Positions 1 through 11,710 of a stretch of DNA of 64,000 nucleotides are shown one piece after another. The DNA is taken from the NCBI RefSeq assembly GCF_024282095.1, contig NZ_JAMWZS010000003.1, positions 56,085 to 120,084 of the forward strand, given 5' to 3'. This DNA is from Nitrosomonas sp. (GTDB lineage: Bacteria > Pseudomonadota > Gammaproteobacteria > Burkholderiales > Nitrosomonadaceae). The notes below the pieces were generated by a model. The model did not search any database. It worked only from the letters and a program-made list of their open reading frames with translations, and was not told the DNA's origin. Position numbers and translations under genes: made by a program. How positions within the stretch are numbered: position 1 is the first letter of the stretch; each line of letters begins with the position of its first letter.

Positions 1-294
1 CAGTGTCATGCCTGCATATCGGTGATTATGGGTTTGCTTGAGTTATATCAACAAACTGATAGTCGTTAGTCGTTAGAATGGTTAGCGGTCCGAGAAAAAC
101 TCAGTATAAACGTCAAACTGGTGAATATTACGAATTAGAATGATGGGTAATGTCATGCTGAATTTTTATCATCAAGTGTGTCCTCGTTTATTGCCATCAA
201 TGCATTGGTGAAATAGTTTCATCGACACGTACAACTGGCAGTGAATGACGAGAATCCTGTATGAAATCCTCATTTATGTGGAGTAATCAATCGC
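1..294. other. Intergenic, left edge of window
   Basis: I see no convincing gene here. The stretch is AT-rich and precedes the large RTX gene, so it probably contains that gene's promoter, but I cannot place a promoter with confidence. The neighbouring gene on the left lies outside the window. Confidence 0.5.
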
Positions 295-2259
295 ATGTCA
301 AATCCTGAATTTACCTTAACCGCTACCAATCCGTTTGGTTTGAGTGATGTGGGCATTCTAGCTACACCTACTTTTGTGGATATCGATGACGATGGCGATT
401 TAGACGCTTTCGTGGGTGAAGTATATGGCAATACGTTGTTTTATAGAAATACGGGAACAGCCAATAATCCGGTGTTTGTAGCTGCCATCACCAATCCGAT
501 GGGTTTGAGTAATGCCGGTTTCTATACTGATCCCGAATTTGTGGATATTGATGGCGATGGAGATTTGGACGCTTTTATCGGTAATTCTGATGGTAATACT
601 CTGTTTTATAGGAATACGGGAACAGTCGCCAATCCGGCGTTTGCCGTCGCCGTCACTAATCCGTTTGGTTTGAGCGATGTGGGTTCCCAAGCCAGCTCCG
701 CTTTTGCCGATGGTGATGGTGATGGTGATTTAGACGCTTTCGTGGGTAATTTGAATGGCAACATCTTGTTTTTTAGGAACACGGGGACAGTCAACAATCC
801 GGTATTTGCTGCTGCCGTCACCAATCCGTTTGGTCTGAGTGATGTAGGTTTTCAGGCGAGTCCCAGCTTCATTGATGGTGATGGTGATGGTGATGGTGAT
901 GCTTTTGTGGGTAATTTGGACGGCAATATCTTGTTTTTTAGGAACACGGGAACCATCAACAATCCGGTGTTCGCTGCAGCCAGCATCAATCCGTTAGGTT
1001 TAACGGATGTGGGTGCCAATGCGAATCCGACTTTCGCTGACCTGGATGGTGATGGCGATCTGGATGTTTTTGTCGGCGAGAAGCTGGGTAATGCCGTATT
1101 CTTTTTGAACGACCCCTCGGCTGTGTTCCTGTTGAGTACAGCAGGAAACGATGCTTTGACCGGCACAGTCTCTCTCCATGATACTACCAGCTATATTTCT
1201 GCCGCAGCTTCGGTCAATGTTTCTCTCGCAATCACTACGCAACAAAATACCGGTGGCGCTGGATTGGATACCTTGATCAACATCGAAAATTTAAGTGGTA
1301 GCAATTTCAACGATAGTTTCATCGGTAATTTTAAGAGTAATGTCCTGAACGGTAGAAGCGGTAACGATGCGCTCGATGGCAAAGATGCCGCGGATACGAT
1401 GATTGGTGGATTGGGTAATGATACGTTTGTAGTTAACAATGCGGGCGATGTCGTTATCGAATACAGCAATGAGGGTATCGACAAGATCAGCAGCAGCATG
1501 ACTTATACGCTTCCATTGAATGTGGAAGATCTGACACTAACAGGCGCAGCGGCTATTAACGGCATAGGTAATGATCTGAGCAATAGGTTGATCGGTAATA
1601 CGGCTGCCAATCAATTGAACGGTGGTGATGGTGACGACACACTCAATGGTATAACGGGTGCGGATACTATGATCGGCGGACTGGGATTCGATAGCTATGT
1701 GGTTGACAATGTGGGTGACACTATTATCGAGAATCCGGGCGCAGGTACCGATAAGGTCAGCAGCAGTGTCACTTACACGTTATCCGCCAATGTAGAGAAT
1801 CTCACATTGACAGGTACAATAGCGATTAATGGCACGGGTAATGCGCAAGCGAATAGCATTACGGGAAATGGCGTCAACAATCAGTTAAATGGCGGAGCGG
1901 GTAACGATATTCTGAATGGCGGCACGGGTACCAATACACTAACAGGTGGAGCCAATGCGGATATTTTTCGTTTTACTACGATCAATCACACTGACACGAT
2001 CACCGATTACAGCGTGGCTGAAGATACTATTCAGTTTGAAAATTCTGTATTTACCGCGTTAACGACGTCTGGCACATTGGCTGCTGATCAATTCAGAATC
2101 GGCACAAAAGCATTGGATACGAATGATTTCATCATATATAACGATGCGACGGGTATATTGTTATACGATGCGGATGGAAGTAATGCCGGGGTTGCGAAGC
2201 AAGTGGCTATCGTTGGTGTTGGATTGAACATGACGAATGCGGATATTGTAGTGATCTAG
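295..2259 (+). CDS. Secreted FG-GAP/VCBS-repeat and RTX calcium-binding protein
   Basis: This 654-residue protein has two halves. Residues 1 to about 270 are five repeats of roughly 52 residues, each with an acidic D-x-D-x-D-G-D-x-D loop followed by an FVG...NTGT...NPVF block. That is the FG-GAP/VCBS beta-propeller pattern, whose loops bind calcium. From about residue 350 there are RTX nonapeptide-like blocks (GGLGNDTF and relatives) in three clusters, ending in a domain typical of serralysin/RTX proteins (DTIQFENSVF ... YDADGSNAGVA). There is no N-terminal signal peptide, which together with the RTX C-terminus points to type I secretion. The C-terminal domain resembles that of the second RTX gene at 26971-27918. 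No catalytic domain is visible, so an adhesive or surface-layer role is more likely than an enzymatic one. A GGAG precedes the ATG by about 11 bases. Confidence 0.85.
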   Translation: MSNPEFTLTATNPFGLSDVGILATPTFVDIDDDGDLDAFVGEVYGNTLFYRNTGTANNPVFVAAITNPMGLSNAGFYTDPEFVDIDGDGDLDAFIGNSDGNTLFYRNTGTVANPAFAVAVTNPFGLSDVGSQASSAFADGDGDGDLDAFVGNLNGNILFFRNTGTVNNPVFAAAVTNPFGLSDVGFQASPSFIDGDGDGDGDAFVGNLDGNILFFRNTGTINNPVFAAASINPLGLTDVGANANPTFADLDGDGDLDVFVGEKLGNAVFFLNDPSAVFLLSTAGNDALTGTVSLHDTTSYISAAASVNVSLAITTQQNTGGAGLDTLINIENLSGSNFNDSFIGNFKSNVLNGRSGNDALDGKDAADTMIGGLGNDTFVVNNAGDVVIEYSNEGIDKISSSMTYTLPLNVEDLTLTGAAAINGIGNDLSNRLIGNTAANQLNGGDGDDTLNGITGADTMIGGLGFDSYVVDNVGDTIIENPGAGTDKVSSSVTYTLSANVENLTLTGTIAINGTGNAQANSITGNGVNNQLNGGAGNDILNGGTGTNTLTGGANADIFRFTTINHTDTITDYSVAEDTIQFENSVFTALTTSGTLAADQFRIGTKALDTNDFIIYNDATGILLYDADGSNAGVAKQVAIVGVGLNMTNADIVVI

Positions 2260-2264
2260 CGGGT

Positions 2265-2343
2265 CGTTGAAAAATGCATTGCCTGCGGTGCTAAAAAACA
2301 GGCTCAAATGTTTATTTATCAAGCATAAACTATGCTTTTCAAC
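2265..2343. repeat. Short inverted-repeat sequence, possible MITE remnant
   Basis: A GTTGAAAA core followed by GCAT lies at 2266-2278, and its near reverse complement (ATGCTTTTCAAC) at 2332-2343. The arms are about 12 bases with a small internal offset and enclose some 55 bases. It sits just after the stop of the RTX gene and before the convergent FimV-like gene. It could act as a bidirectional terminator or be a remnant of a small transposable repeat. Confidence 0.35.
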
Positions 2344-2370
2344 AGCCTGTTAGTCAGGGAAGTTAGTTGT

Positions 2371-3624
2371 TTAAAGCGTGTGAGCAGGCAAATTAGAATC
2401 CGATGAATCAGGAAAAAATTTTTCTTTACGCCTCTGTTCATTAAAGTAGAGCGATTCGTTGGGTTCAAGCCGATACCCCAGATCTTGAATTTGCACCCAG
2501 ATATCAGGAAATTTTCCCAGCCGTTTAAAGCGGCGAGCATTTTTCTTGAAACCCGATTTGTTATTCAATGCGTATAGCAGTTCAAATAATAACAACCATC
2601 CTGAGATATCAAACTTATTGGTTGCTAATTGTTTCTGCAGGAATTGAATAGCAGCTTCAGAATTGTCCTGCTTGATCAGCAAACGGGCTTCGGATGCCAT
2701 GTCACTGGATGATGTCTCAGGTGAGTTTTGCATGGGATCGGCGCTATGGCGGTTTTGATCCAGAAATAACACCTGGTATTGATGCGGATTGGAAATTCCA
2801 GGTGGTAATGATGCTTCGCGAGGCTGTGTCAGTCTTTCCTGAATCCTGCGGTAGTTGCGCAATATTAGGATGACGATCAGTACCATCAATAAAATTCCCA
2901 AAACAAATACACTATCGAATCTGAATGGGTTTTCCCACGAAGTATCACTGGATTCTGCTGGCGATATCGGATCTTCAAAGCGTTCAGTAGGTTGTAGGCT
3001 GATTTCTTGGAATCCGCCTGAATTGGCGATCTGTGACTCGCTTGATTGCTGAGTTTTCATTGCATATAGAGATTGAATTTCAGCGATTCGTGATGCAAGA
3101 GATGCGGTGTGTTGAGTCAATGCAGTAAGATCGTGCGTTTCTTTCTGCGCAATTTGTTCGAGTTGTGAGATCAATTGCAAGAATAAGTGATTGCTATTTA
3201 AGTTGGAGATCACTGCAGTGGGCGTTATTGGGGATTTGCTTTGTGCCTCGTTGTTGGCGGTAATTGCGCGCCGTTTTTTGACGGTCGGTGCAGAATATGC
3301 ATGAATCGTTCTTAAATCAGGAATATGAATGACGGTGCCGGCAGGTAGTGGCTGATAAGTGCCGGCAGGAAAGTGCTCAGGATTTATACGAATGACTGCC
3401 CGAATGAATGTGTCGCGAGTGGTGGAATCCTTAGGAAACATCAGGCGCGCGATCTGTAAGATATTTTCGCCGGGCAGAAGCTCCCATTGCATTGTCCGGT
3501 TTGTTGCTTTTTTATGGACAGCGTTATCCTGTCCCGAATATGCAGCAGCTGTTTCAGCGACAACCGAAGCGCTTGCCAGGGAAAATATGGCAACCAGTAT
3601 TAATTTGCTGATCAATGCAACCAT
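2371..3624 (-). CDS. FimV/HubP-like inner-membrane protein
   Basis: The 417-residue protein starts with a signal-like hydrophobic segment (residues 5-23). A FimV N-terminal/LysM-like peptidoglycan-associated region follows at about 46-105, with the features PGENILQIARLMFP and PAGTVIHIPDL. A variable linker with coiled-coil character (about 145-195) leads to one transmembrane helix at about 239-256. The cytoplasmic part ends in a helical TPR-like region (about 310-385) rich in acidic and aromatic residues. This is the domain order of FimV/HubP/TspA proteins, which organise cell poles and type IV pili, although at 417 residues it is shorter than most members. It could instead be a FimV-derived protein of another role. 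The start ATG has only a weak ribosome binding site. Confidence 0.7.
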   Translation of the reverse strand: MVALISKLILVAIFSLASASVVAETAAAYSGQDNAVHKKATNRTMQWELLPGENILQIARLMFPKDSTTRDTFIRAVIRINPEHFPAGTYQPLPAGTVIHIPDLRTIHAYSAPTVKKRRAITANNEAQSKSPITPTAVISNLNSNHLFLQLISQLEQIAQKETHDLTALTQHTASLASRIAEIQSLYAMKTQQSSESQIANSGGFQEISLQPTERFEDPISPAESSDTSWENPFRFDSVFVLGILLMVLIVILILRNYRRIQERLTQPREASLPPGISNPHQYQVLFLDQNRHSADPMQNSPETSSSDMASEARLLIKQDNSEAAIQFLQKQLATNKFDISGWLLLFELLYALNNKSGFKKNARRFKRLGKFPDIWVQIQDLGYRLEPNESLYFNEQRRKEKFFPDSSDSNLPAHTL

Positions 3625-3644
3625 CTAGTCTTTAAGTAATTAAT

Positions 3645-4094
3645 TTATTTGCAGAATGCCGCAACTGCCTTGTTGGCTTCAGCAATTTTCTTCTGACGAA
3701 CATCATCATCCACATAAGCGATGCCGCCACTGCCGTCAGGCACGGTCAAACGGGGTGAATCAGTATATAATCTAACCTGCCCTTGGGCGTCAATACATTT
3801 CTTTTTATTCTCTTCTGCTTTCGCTAGTTGTTTGGTTTCTTCCTCTTTTCTCTGTTCTTGGCGTTTGTTGAATTCAAGCCGCTCATCAGCCGGGTTTTGG
3901 GATTTGCTGGTCTCATTATTTGCAGGTGCGAGCACCGGTTTGATATTCAACCGTTGCCCTTCCTTGGCAGCACCCGGCGGAGGAGGCAGGTCGGTGTATT
4001 GTGTTTTGCCATTTTCATCAACCCATTTATAAATCTGGGCGCTGGCTGTTACACTGAATAGCAATATGAGTCCTGTAAATACAAAATTTTTCAT
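3645..4094 (-). CDS. DUF4124-domain exported protein
   Basis: The start is taken at 4094 because an AGGAG lies seven bases upstream and a clean signal peptide follows (about 18 residues, ending ASAQ). The next 40 residues contain the DUF4124 hallmark IYKWVDENGKTQYTDLPPP. This domain of unknown function is common in proteobacterial periplasmic proteins. The middle is a lysine/glutamate-rich, probably coiled segment, and the C-terminus has paired cysteines that could form a disulfide. A longer reading upstream to 4166 exists but lacks a signal sequence. The gene lies 20 bases after the FimV-like gene's start on the same strand. Specific function unknown. Confidence 0.75.
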   Translation of the reverse strand: MKNFVFTGLILLFSVTASAQIYKWVDENGKTQYTDLPPPPGAAKEGQRLNIKPVLAPANNETSKSQNPADERLEFNKRQEQRKEEETKQLAKAEENKKKCIDAQGQVRLYTDSPRLTVPDGSGGIAYVDDDVRQKKIAEANKAVAAFCK

Positions 4095-4202
4095 CGCATA
4101 CTCCTGAGAATGAATGATTTGAACTACATCGGACATGTATTTATGTAACTTGAAGATTTGCCACATTACATCACAATTACCGGAGATATGTTGTATTCTT
4201 AG

Positions 4203-5729
<1,527 letters not shown>

Positions 5730-5735
5730 ACAGTA

Positions 5736-7304
5736 ATGCCAATGCATCAAAAAATTCTTATTCTGGATTTTGGTTCCCAGTACACGCAACTGATTGCCCG
5801 GCGTGTTCGTGAAACGAATGTTTACTGCGAATTACATCCGTATGATGTCACCCCGGAATTTATCAAAGCATTTGCCCCCAAAGGCATCATACTTTCCGGC
5901 GGTCCCGCATCGGTCACCGAAGATGAGACGCCACGTGCGCCGCAGATCGTTTTTGAACTCAATGTGCCGGTGCTTGGCATTTGCTATGGTATGCAAACCA
6001 TGGCGGCACAATTGGGCGGTACGGTTGAAAATGCGCTGGTGCGCGAATTCGGCTATGCAGAAATCCAAACGACGCAAGATGGTGCATTATTTCAGCAAGT
6101 TAAGGACCGCACCAATGCAGCCGGAAACAACATTCTGGATGTGTGGATGAGTCATGGCGATGCAGTAGTGGCGCTGCCTGCCGGATTTCAGGTGATGGCA
6201 CAGAATGCCGCGACACCGATTGCCGCCATGGCGGACGATACACGGCGGTTTTATGGCATTCAGTTTCACCCCGAAGTTACCCACACGCTGCAAGGCAAAG
6301 CGATTATCGACCGGTTTGTGCATGACATTTGCGACATTGGACATGACTGGAATATGCCGAATTATGTCGATGAAGCCATCGGCAAGATTCGTGCAGCCGT
6401 CGGCAACGATCAGGTGATCCTGGGTTTATCGGGCGGCGTGGATTCCTCGGTAGCAGCTGCATTGATTCACCGCGCTATTGGTGACCAACTCACGTGTGTA
6501 TTTGTGGACAATGGTCTGCTGCGCGCCAACGAGGCTAAGCAGGTGATGGAAACTTTTGCCAGCAATCTGGCGGTTAAAGTGATTCATATTGATGCCAGCC
6601 GCGATTTTTACCGCAACCTCAAAGGCATTGTCGATCCTGAAACCAAACGACGGGTGATCGGACGTGAATTCGTGGAGGTATTTCAGCGCGAATCGGTAAA
6701 AATCAAAGATGCCAGATGGCTTGCGCAAGGTACTATTTACCCCGATGTGATTGAATCTGCCGGTGGTAAAACCAAAAAAGCCCATACCATCAAATCCCAT
6801 CATAATGTCGGCGGATTGCCGGAAACACTACACCTCAAATTACTCGAGCCGCTACGTGAGCTATTTAAGGATGAAGTGCGCGAATTGGGATTGGCGCTCG
6901 GCTTGCCGCGCGAAATGATATTCCGTCACCCATTCCCCGGACCGGGGCTGGGCGTGCGCATTCTGGGCGAAGTCAAATATGAATATGCCGAATTACTCAG
7001 GCAGGCAGACCAAATCTTTATCGAAGAATTACAACATTCCGGTTGGTACGACAAAACCTCGCAGGCATTTGCGGTTTTTTTGCCGGTCAAATCCGTAGGC
7101 GTGATGGGGGACGGACGCACCTATGAATACGTCATCGCCCTTAGAGCCGTGCAAACTCAGGATTTCATGACCGCCAACTGGGCGGAATTGCCGTACTCAC
7201 TATTAAGTAAGGTTTCCAATCGCATCATCAACGAAATTCGCGGTATCAACCGCGTGGTCTACGATATCTCCGGGAAGCCACCGGCAACGATTGAGTGGGA
7301 GTGA
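5736..7304 (+). CDS. guaA: GMP synthase (glutamine-hydrolysing)
   Basis: GuaA converts XMP to GMP using ATP and glutamine. In this 522-residue protein an N-terminal class I glutamine amidotransferase domain has the nucleophile Cys83 (GICYGMQ) and the partners His178 and Glu180 (FHPE). The ATP-pyrophosphatase P-loop SGGVDSS lies at 232-238, and the C-terminal dimerisation domain ends with the conserved KPPATIEWE. The start could be the ATG at 5736 or the one at 5742, and the difference is two residues. It lies directly behind guaB and is presumably co-transcribed with it. Confidence 0.98.
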   Translation: MPMHQKILILDFGSQYTQLIARRVRETNVYCELHPYDVTPEFIKAFAPKGIILSGGPASVTEDETPRAPQIVFELNVPVLGICYGMQTMAAQLGGTVENALVREFGYAEIQTTQDGALFQQVKDRTNAAGNNILDVWMSHGDAVVALPAGFQVMAQNAATPIAAMADDTRRFYGIQFHPEVTHTLQGKAIIDRFVHDICDIGHDWNMPNYVDEAIGKIRAAVGNDQVILGLSGGVDSSVAAALIHRAIGDQLTCVFVDNGLLRANEAKQVMETFASNLAVKVIHIDASRDFYRNLKGIVDPETKRRVIGREFVEVFQRESVKIKDARWLAQGTIYPDVIESAGGKTKKAHTIKSHHNVGGLPETLHLKLLEPLRELFKDEVRELGLALGLPREMIFRHPFPGPGLGVRILGEVKYEYAELLRQADQIFIEELQHSGWYDKTSQAFAVFLPVKSVGVMGDGRTYEYVIALRAVQTQDFMTANWAELPYSLLSKVSNRIINEIRGINRVVYDISGKPPATIEWE

Positions 7305-7375
7305 TTTATAAGTGGGAACAGGGCATCAACCCGGAGCCAATGAAATAACCGTTGTTTTTACCTTTGGTGCATCCA

Positions 7376-7867
7376 ATGGAAGAATTACAACAAGAAATGA
7401 TTTTGTTGTTTTGGTTGATGGGAGTAAATGGCGCGCCCATTTTGCTGGCGAAGTTTGCTGGCAAGCGGTTCGATTATCCGATTGACTGCAATCAATTATT
7501 TTTCGATGGGCGACCCATCCTGGGCGCATCGAAAACCTTCCGTGGTTTCATAGCTGCGCTTGCAATATCGGTTCTGATCGGCAATATCCTGGCGCTGCCA
7601 TTGCTGACAAGCTTGCTGTTCGGCGCGCTATCGATGGCAGGCGATATGATTTCAAGTTTTATCAAGCGACGCTTGGGGTTACGGTCCAGCGCTATGGCAC
7701 TGGGTCTGGATCAAATCCCGGAATCTCTGTTTCCGCTGGTGGGATGCCAAGTGTTGCTGGGAATCAATGCCGAGCAGATTTTTTCGATTGTGCTGGCATT
7801 CTTTTTTATAGAATTGATTCTTTCACGGATTTTGTTCTGGCTGAAAATCCGCAAAACCCCGTACTAA
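7376..7867 (+). CDS. CarS-like (CDP-archaeol synthase family) membrane protein
   Basis: This is a small integral membrane protein of about 163 residues with four or five hydrophobic segments. The motifs NGAPIL, FFDGRPILGASKTFRGF and GDMISSFIKRR match the CarS family (formerly DUF46), a branch of the CDP-alcohol cytidylyltransferases. In archaea CarS makes CDP-archaeol. The substrate of bacterial relatives is not established, so only a CTP-dependent lipid or prenyl-lipid activation is suggested. The start is uncertain: ATG 7376 is used here, with an upstream in-frame TTG at 7352. The end overlaps the convergent metallophosphoesterase gene by four bases. Confidence 0.65.
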   Translation: MEELQQEMILLFWLMGVNGAPILLAKFAGKRFDYPIDCNQLFFDGRPILGASKTFRGFIAALAISVLIGNILALPLLTSLLFGALSMAGDMISSFIKRRLGLRSSAMALGLDQIPESLFPLVGCQVLLGINAEQIFSIVLAFFFIELILSRILFWLKIRKTPY

Positions 7868-8799
7868 ACTTGCAGCAAATGATGGATAGTGACTTCGGGC
7901 GGACAATTGAATCGCACGTTGACAATGGACGTGCCGGCGCCTACCGAGGTATAGCCCTGCATGTGCTGATAGCGCCACTTTCCGGCTCCCATATAACGCG
8001 GACATTTGGAGTCCAACGTCAACGGAATGCCGCCGGGCAGGCAAATCTGGCCGCCGTGCGTGTGACCGCACAGCATCACATCAAAATCAGCGTGTGCCGC
8101 CAGACGATAAATTTCCGGTGTATGCGAAAGCAATAGCGAGACAGCATCCGGCGGGATATGTTGAGCTGCTTTCTCAAGATTATCCACGCGAAAATAGTGA
8201 GGATCGTCAACGCCTGCCAGGAAAATCCGCGCACCCTCTCTTTCCAACGCAGTGGCCTCATTCATCAGCATGATGACACCCATGGATTCCAACGCCGGCA
8301 GCATGCGCACCGAGTCATGATTTCCCAGAATCCCGTAGACAGGCTGTTTCAACATCAGTACAAGCCGCTGCATACCAGCTACCGCACCTTCAATCTCGCC
8401 AAAGGTGCGGGCACGATAATCTCCCGTCAGCACACAGATATCATAGTGCAGATCAGCAACCGTTTGAATCAGAGCATTTAAATTGCGCTCATCCATATCG
8501 ACGTGCAGATCGGTGAGATGCAAGATCTTGAAATCATGAAATGCCTTCGGCAGATGCGGCAAATGAATCGGATTTTTCTTCACTTGCAAGTTACGCGCAT
8601 TGCGCTGTCCGCGCTCATACATGCCGACTAATTGGATGGCATACCGAACCAGCGCATGCGCCGAGTACCAGTTCTCCGGATGAAAAAAATTCAACCCCCG
8701 GCCAAATACATGGTGCCCTCGTTCAGCTTCAATACCAAGCCGTTGCCGGGCATGCACCCGGCCCAAGCGTGTTGCTAGTTGTTGTTCGATGTTATCCAT
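7864..8799 (-). CDS. Metallophosphoesterase (YaeI/calcineurin-like)
   Basis: The sequence carries the full set of two-metal phosphoesterase motifs in order: DLHVD, GDYRA, GNHD, a later SHTPE and GHTHGGQ. The arrangement resembles the YaeI/LpxH-related group that cleaves phosphodiester or lipid-phosphate bonds. The start at 8799 (MDNIEQQLATRLG) is preferred over one at 8943, whose extra 48 residues look unlike the family, but neither has a strong ribosome binding site. An N-terminal helical region of about 90 residues precedes the catalytic domain. There is no clear signal peptide. The substrate is unknown. Confidence 0.8.
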   Translation of the reverse strand: MDNIEQQLATRLGRVHARQRLGIEAERGHHVFGRGLNFFHPENWYSAHALVRYAIQLVGMYERGQRNARNLQVKKNPIHLPHLPKAFHDFKILHLTDLHVDMDERNLNALIQTVADLHYDICVLTGDYRARTFGEIEGAVAGMQRLVLMLKQPVYGILGNHDSVRMLPALESMGVIMLMNEATALEREGARIFLAGVDDPHYFRVDNLEKAAQHIPPDAVSLLLSHTPEIYRLAAHADFDVMLCGHTHGGQICLPGGIPLTLDSKCPRYMGAGKWRYQHMQGYTSVGAGTSIVNVRFNCPPEVTIHHLLQV

Positions 8800-9015
8800 A
8801 TTGGCCCGGTTATTTTGTGGTTGAAATTCATAACATTCGCTGAAAAACTTCCCTGCGCAATTGGTTGAGGCATGTCTATGATATTTTGATGGCGTTCGCG
8901 TAGCAAAACATTCTACCAATACCACATCAGCATACCTTGCCATATTAAGTTCTTAAAAGAAAGCCGGTTCAGGTATAATTCCCGATTTCTCAATATTGGA
9001 TTGTTGGAGGTCTCT

Positions 9016-9339
9016 ATGCCAATTTATGAATATCTTTGCAATTCATGCGGTGCCGAGAAAGAACACTTGCAAAAGATTAGCGATGCACCCATTACTGTTT
9101 GTCCTGTTTGCGGCAGCAGTAACTATACCAAGTTGATATCCGCTGCAGGATTTCAACTGAAAGGCAGCGGGTGGTATGTTACCGACTTCAAGAATAACAA
9201 AGCAAAACAGACGGATACCAAGCCAGCTGCCAAAGCAAGTACAGAAAGCGCAGAGAGTGCGCAGTCGGCAGCACCTGTTGCTGCGGATACAACTGCAAGT
9301 AAAGAAAGCAAACCGACTTCTACTGCAGCGGCTGATTAA
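9016..9339 (+). CDS. FmdB-family zinc ribbon protein
   Basis: The start is fixed by GGAGG five bases upstream. The 107-residue protein opens MPIYEYLCNSCG and has a second pair CPVCG, giving a four-cysteine zinc ribbon typical of the FmdB/CxxC regulatory family. The C-terminal half is a low-complexity tail rich in alanine, serine and lysine. It precedes aspS by about 110 bases, a neighbourhood seen in several betaproteobacteria. Its role is not known; a nucleic-acid or regulatory function is only presumed from the fold. Confidence 0.85.
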   Translation: MPIYEYLCNSCGAEKEHLQKISDAPITVCPVCGSSNYTKLISAAGFQLKGSGWYVTDFKNNKAKQTDTKPAAKASTESAESAQSAAPVAADTTASKESKPTSTAAAD

Positions 9340-9447
9340 TTGCTAGCCCGCGATGTGATCGACTCAACAAATTTTTATCGCAACAACATTGCGGTATAAC
9401 AAAGAAAAAATCATCAATCCCACCACTTCAGACTATTGAACAGAACT

Positions 9448-11229
9448 ATGCGTACAAATTACTGTGGCGCCATTAATGCCGGATATCTTGATCAAACCGT
9501 TACACTTTTTGGCTGGGTGCACCGGCGCAGGGATCACGGTGGCGTGATATTCATTGATTTGCGTGACCGTGAAGGCTTGGTACAGATCGTTTGCGATCCT
9601 GACAATGTGGAAACATTTCAAACGGCAGAAAAAATACGCAATGAATTTGTACTGAAAATTAGCGGCAAAGTAAGGAGACGTCCTGAAGGAACCATTAATG
9701 CGTCTTTATTCAGCGGTGAGATTGAGATTCTGGTGGCAGACATTGACGTGTTAAATGCCTCATTAACGCCACCTTTCCTGATGGATGATGACAATATCAG
9801 CGAAGTGGTGCGATTGGAACATCGCTATCTCGATTTGCGGCGTCCGGCGATGCAATCCAATCTGCGCTTGCGCCATAAGGTTGCCATGGCGGTGCGCGTG
9901 TTTCTTGATCAACATGGATTCCTGGATATTGAAACACCGATGTTGACCAAATCCACGCCGGAAGGTGCACGGGATTATCTGGTGCCGTCACGGGTCAACG
10001 CCGGTCATTTTTTTGCGTTGCCGCAATCGCCGCAATTGTTCAAGCAGCTTTTGATGGTGTCCGGGTTTGATCGTTATTATCAGATCACCCGCTGTTTCCG
10101 CGATGAAGATCTGCGTGCGGACCGGCAACCGGAATTTACCCAAATCGATATTGAGACCTCTTTTCTGTCGGCGAACGAAATTATGTCACTGATGGAAGAA
10201 ATGATTCGCGGCCTGTTTAAAACCGTGAGTAATGTGGATTTGCCCAATCCATTCCCGCGTTTGACGTACGCTGAGGCGATGTTCAAATACGGTTCGGACA
10301 AGCCGGATTTGCGCGTTCCACTGGAATTTACAGAATTGACCGACATCATGAAAGATGTGACTTTCAAGGTATTCCGTGAAGCGGCGGAGAAGCCGGACGG
10401 CCGCGTGGCGGCGTTATGTGTGCCGAAAGGCGGGGAATTGTCGCGCAAGGAGATTGATGACTATACCAATTTTGTCGCGATTTACGGCGCCAAAGGCTTG
10501 GCGTATATCAAAGTCAATAATCTGGCCGATGGCGTGGAAGGATTGCAATCGCCGATTCTGAAATTCCTGCCGGAAGAAACGATTAAAACCATTCTTGCCC
10601 GTACCAACGCAAAGAATGGTGATTTGATATTCTTTGGTGCGGATAAAGCCAAAATCGTCAATGAATCTCTGGGTGCTTTGCGTATCAAAATCGGCCACCA
10701 GCACGGTCACGCCGAATCCGGCTGGAAACCGTTATGGGTGGTTGATTTCCCAATGTTTGAGCGCGATGAGGAAGAAAATCGCTGGCAGGCGCTGCATCAC
10801 CCCTTTACTTCACCCGCCGATGGGCATGAGGATAGGTTGGAAACAGATCCGGGTAATGCCATCTCCAAAGCCTATGATATGGTTCTGAATGGCTCAGAAA
10901 TTGGCGGAGGGTCGGTGCGGATTCATCGTCAGGATATTCAATCCAAAGTATTCCGTGCGTTAAATATTTCAGAGCAGGAAGCGCAAGAGAAGTTTGGTTT
11001 TCTGTTAGAAGCATTGCAATATGGTGCGCCGCCGCATGGTGGCATTGCGTTCGGCCTGGATCGTATTTTGACCATGATGACCGGTTCGGAATCAATTCGT
11101 GACGTGATCGCTTTCCCTAAAACACAACGTGCGCAATGCCTGTTGACCCATGCACCCAGCACGGTGGATGAAAAGCAATTAAGAGAATTGAATATTCGCC
11201 TGCGTCAAACTGAAACCAAACCGAGTTGA
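9448..11229 (+). CDS. aspS: Aspartyl-tRNA synthetase
   Basis: AspRS charges tRNA-Asp with aspartate. The protein (593 residues from ATG 9448, MRTNYCG) has an N-terminal OB-fold anticodon-binding domain ([11 protein letters not shown]). The class II catalytic core has motif 2 around [16 protein letters not shown] and motif 3 ending [10 protein letters not shown]. The bacterial GAD insertion lies at about 290-420. The upstream TTG at 9436 is rejected. The length fits the bacterial family. Whether it is discriminating or also charges tRNA-Asn cannot be decided here, because it depends on whether a separate AsnRS exists elsewhere in the genome. Confidence 0.98.
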   Translation: MRTNYCGAINAGYLDQTVTLFGWVHRRRDHGGVIFIDLRDREGLVQIVCDPDNVETFQTAEKIRNEFVLKISGKVRRRPEGTINASLFSGEIEILVADIDVLNASLTPPFLMDDDNISEVVRLEHRYLDLRRPAMQSNLRLRHKVAMAVRVFLDQHGFLDIETPMLTKSTPEGARDYLVPSRVNAGHFFALPQSPQLFKQLLMVSGFDRYYQITRCFRDEDLRADRQPEFTQIDIETSFLSANEIMSLMEEMIRGLFKTVSNVDLPNPFPRLTYAEAMFKYGSDKPDLRVPLEFTELTDIMKDVTFKVFREAAEKPDGRVAALCVPKGGELSRKEIDDYTNFVAIYGAKGLAYIKVNNLADGVEGLQSPILKFLPEETIKTILARTNAKNGDLIFFGADKAKIVNESLGALRIKIGHQHGHAESGWKPLWVVDFPMFERDEEENRWQALHHPFTSPADGHEDRLETDPGNAISKAYDMVLNGSEIGGGSVRIHRQDIQSKVFRALNISEQEAQEKFGFLLEALQYGAPPHGGIAFGLDRILTMMTGSESIRDVIAFPKTQRAQCLLTHAPSTVDEKQLRELNIRLRQTETKPS

Positions 11230-11248
11230 TAGATAGCTGGTTGTTCTG

Positions 11249-11707
11249 ATGTACAAAATACCGGTTTCTGTTCTGGTTGTGATTCATACTACGGATTTGC
11301 AGGTATTATTATTGGAGCGAGCTGATCACCCGGGTTACTGGCAATCGGTGACGGGCAGCCAGAATCCAGGTGAAACGCTGTATCAGACCGCAGTACGCGA
11401 AGTTTCTGAAGAGACCGGCCTAAACGCTGCCGATTATGCACTGACCGATTGGCACATTGAGAACCAATACGAAATATATGAAGAATGGCGCTGGCGTTAT
11501 GCGCCTGATGTGAGATTCAATACCGAGCATGTCTTTGGATTATGTTTGCCGGGCGTAACGCCGGTAAGAGTCGCTGCAAGAGAACATCTCAATCACATTT
11601 GGCTGCCGTGGCAGCAAGCGGCTGAAAAGGTATTCTCAAGCAGTAATGCAGGAGCCATTCTTGATTTGCCTGCACGGCACAGCCTGACTCAATCTGACCA
11701 GCAATAA
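11249..11707 (+). CDS. nudB: Dihydroneopterin triphosphate diphosphatase (Nudix)
   Basis: This 152-residue Nudix hydrolase has an exact Nudix box: G36, E42, R50-E51, E54-E55, G57 (GSQNPGETLYQTAVREVSEE). It directly follows aspS, the position of nudB in many proteobacteria, and has the NudB-like ERADHPGYWQSVTG segment. NudB removes pyrophosphate from dihydroneopterin triphosphate in folate synthesis. It is separated from aspS by 19 bases and is probably co-transcribed with it. Its stop lies only three bases from the stop of the convergent SulP gene. Confidence 0.9.
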   Translation: MYKIPVSVLVVIHTTDLQVLLLERADHPGYWQSVTGSQNPGETLYQTAVREVSEETGLNAADYALTDWHIENQYEIYEEWRWRYAPDVRFNTEHVFGLCLPGVTPVRVAAREHLNHIWLPWQQAAEKVFSSSNAGAILDLPARHSLTQSDQQ

Positions 11708-11710
11708 TCC

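Noticed and set aside
2319-2540. A reading frame overlapping the FimV-like gene end
   Set aside because: It lies in another frame of the same strand as the FimV-like gene and shows no domain or ribosome binding site.
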